This document shows positions 6,490 to 7,309 of a DNA stretch of 7,309 nucleotides, piece by piece; positions within the stretch are counted from its first letter, which is position 1, and each line of letters opens with the position of its first letter. Location of the stretch: positions 1 through 7,309 of the forward strand of contig CAZJXA010000173.1 of the NCBI GenBank assembly GCA_964549785.1. The letters are read 5' to 3'. This DNA comes from JBEIUO01 sp964549785. Lineage in GTDB: Bacteria > Planctomycetota > Phycisphaerae > Phycisphaerales > UBA1924. A program made the position numbers and the translations under genes. The notes beneath the pieces were generated by a model. The model did not search any database. It saw nothing but the letters and a program-made list of their open reading frames with translations, and was not told the origin of the DNA.

Positions 6490-6685
6490 GGATAGTCCTG
6501 GGCGGAACGCCGCCTTTGAAGCGCGACACCACCGTCGGCAGTTTACTTGAAATGGCCGGGAAGTCAAGGGTTGATTCGGGTGCGGCGGCGCCACGAGCTT
6601 TGGCAAAGGGCCCGTCTTAACCGTGCCGGTTACTTTGAACCGTCCCGCGAAGCGGCGTCTGCGAGTTGCTCCAGCCCGGGCACAC
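6490..6685. other. Leader and upstream region of the secreted-protein gene
   Basis: Apart from the promoter and ribosome-binding site noted above, this gap holds no gene-like reading frame on either strand. The - strand remnant ending at 6686 has no T-tract terminator in this gap, so transcription of that remnant could run into the secreted-protein gene. Confidence 0.4.
6540..6567 (-). promoter_or_regulatory. Sigma70-like promoter for the large secreted protein
   Basis: Reading on the - strand, TTGACT (6567-6562, five of six consensus positions) and TAAACT (6545-6540, four of six) are separated by 16 bases. The expected start near 6533 gives a leader of about 44 bases to the ATG at 6489. That leader contains a small GGCGG-CGTT-CCGCC hairpin just before the AGGA ribosome-binding site, which might modulate translation. 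The position and order support the call, but promoters of planctomycetes are not well defined. Confidence 0.45.
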
Positions 6686-6934
6686 TCAAAAGGGGTGGGG
6701 TCGCCGCGGCGGCGCGGTCGCCCGGACGGCGGTGCGGACGTCGGCCAGCAGGACGCGGAAGGAGACGTCCGAGGGCGCGCGGCGACCGGCTTGGATGAGC
6801 GCGTCGGCGGCCCGGCGGAGGGGTTCGGTTTTGCCGAAGCGTTTAGCGTGGGAGCGATTGATCATTGCGGCCCAGGCGAACGTTCCCACCGCGGGATGAA
6901 GGGCTGCGAAGTCTTCCGCCGCGCGAACCGCCGA
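6686..6934 (-). pseudogene. C-terminal remnant of an unrecognised protein, 5' end lost
   Basis: The - strand frame ending at the stop 6686-6688 reads as genuine protein for about 80 codons. It is GC-rich in third positions with a balanced, helical composition, including residues such as AVRAAEDFAALHPA and then VGTFAWAAMINRSHAKRFGK. Codons stay gene-like up to about 6934, beyond the first possible start (GTG at 6889), and no ATG, GTG or TTG is available further up before the frame becomes the reverse complement of the glycosyltransferase. The simplest reading is a gene whose 5' part is missing. A short 67-residue protein from GTG 6889 is possible, but there is no Shine-Dalgarno site and coding character continues upstream of it. 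No family was recognised. It lies upstream of, and on the same strand as, the secreted-protein gene. Confidence 0.55.
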
Positions 6935-7261
6935 ATGCTGACCAACCTCAACCTCACCGACATCGAGTGTTGCCTCAAGGCCTTCCGCCGCGAAGTGCTC
7001 GAAGCGCTCACCATCGAGGAAGACCGCTTCTCAGTCGAGCCCGAACTCATCGCCAAACTCGCGGCCCTCAAACTGAGAGCCCCCGCCAACCCCAACGGCC
7101 CGGCAACCACCGCGTCGGCTCCCACAGCCCCAGTGCCGGCCCGAATCTACGAAGTCCCGGTCAGTTACGCCGGCCGCACCTACGCTGACGGCAAGAAAAT
7201 CACTTGGCCCGATGGCCTGCGGGCCGTGGCAACGATCACCAAGTACAACCTTTTCCGCTGA
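6935..7261 (+). pseudogene. C-terminal fragment of a family 2 glycosyltransferase (dolichol-phosphate mannosyltransferase type)
   Basis: From the ATG at 6935 the frame encodes 108 residues matching the end of polyprenol-phosphate glycosyltransferases: MLTNLNLTDIE, then KAFRREVLEALTIEEDRFSV, EPELIAKLA, RIYEVPVSYAGRTYADGKKI and W-DG-RA-ATITKYNL. These enzymes load a sugar onto a lipid carrier at the membrane. The N-terminal two-thirds with the nucleotide-sugar-binding and DxD catalytic motifs is absent, and the bases before 6935 are better read as a gene on the other strand. In its family this region follows 'LSNM', and here the identity starts at Met. A Pro/Ala-rich insert of about 20 residues (APANPNGPATTASAPTAPVP) separates the two conserved blocks. 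The open frame continues upstream to 6623, but only as antisense-type sequence. Without the catalytic part it should be inactive, hence pseudogene or misassembled gene end. Confidence 0.8.
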
Positions 7262-7309
7262 TGACGCAACAGGCCAACCCGCGCAACCCGCCGATCCGCG
7301 CGCAAAGGG
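7261..7309 (+). CDS. Start of a further gene, runs off the window
   Basis: The stop TGA of the glycosyltransferase fragment (7259-7261) overlaps by one base an ATG at 7261. From there an open frame reads MTQQANPRNPPIRAQR to the edge. A TGATG junction is a classic sign of translational coupling, so this is probably the next gene in the glycosyltransferase operon. Only 16 residues are visible, Pro-, Asn- and Arg-rich, and no product can be named. Confidence 0.55.
   Translation, partial: MTQQANPRNPPIRAQR

Noticed and set aside
6490..6606. Upstream extension of the secreted-protein gene from ATG 6606
   Set aside because: It would place about 40 non-signal-like residues before the signal peptide and include the predicted promoter and ribosome-binding site.
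6623..6934. N-terminal 104 codons of the + strand frame that ends with the glycosyltransferase fragment
   Set aside because: It is Arg/Gly-rich and has no glycosyltransferase motifs. The opposite strand reads as better protein here.

Overview
The window is GC-rich bacterial chromosome that most resembles Planctomycetota, probably the class Phycisphaerae. The best lineage clue is a large secreted protein with a C-terminal two-loop dockerin that ends in Gly-Cys, a 'GC-type' dockerin typical of that class. Shine-Dalgarno sites are used patchily: some genes have a clear one and others none. The lineage call is an inference from these traits, not from any search.

Layout from left to right. Positions 2-1106 (+ strand) carry the 3' end of a flagellar cluster: the C-terminal part of the filament cap protein FliD and then the flagellin export chaperone FliS. 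Running towards it on the - strand is holB (1143-2267), encoding the delta-prime subunit of the DNA polymerase III clamp loader. Positions 2268-2582 contain no convincing gene but hold two strong intrinsic terminators, both reading on the - strand. The right-hand one (2500-2533) serves a cysteine-rich, repeat-built lipoprotein gene (2583-3071). The left-hand one (2341-2383) has no obvious gene of its own and insulates holB. Positions 3233-3535 (-) encode a four-helix membrane protein of unknown role. Positions 3536-3825 show no convincing feature. Positions 3826-6489 (-) encode a secreted protein of about 887 residues, built from a signal peptide, about 14 repeats of 47 residues (probably beta-propeller blades), an Ig-like domain and the GC-type dockerin. 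A good sigma70-like promoter lies upstream.

The right end looks rearranged. Two gene remnants, each missing its 5' part, meet head to head near 6935. One is the C-terminal piece of an unrecognised protein (- strand, stop at 6686). The other is the C-terminal third of a family 2 glycosyltransferase of the dolichol-phosphate mannosyltransferase type (+ strand, stop at 7261). A further + strand gene starts exactly at the glycosyltransferase stop and runs off the window.

The genes do not form one pathway. They are a flagellar segment, a replication gene, a set of envelope or secreted proteins, and a probable breakpoint. No CRISPR array, tRNA, rRNA or transposase was seen. The points most worth a second look are the Cys-rich repeat lipoprotein, the orphan terminator, and the head-to-head junction of two truncated genes.
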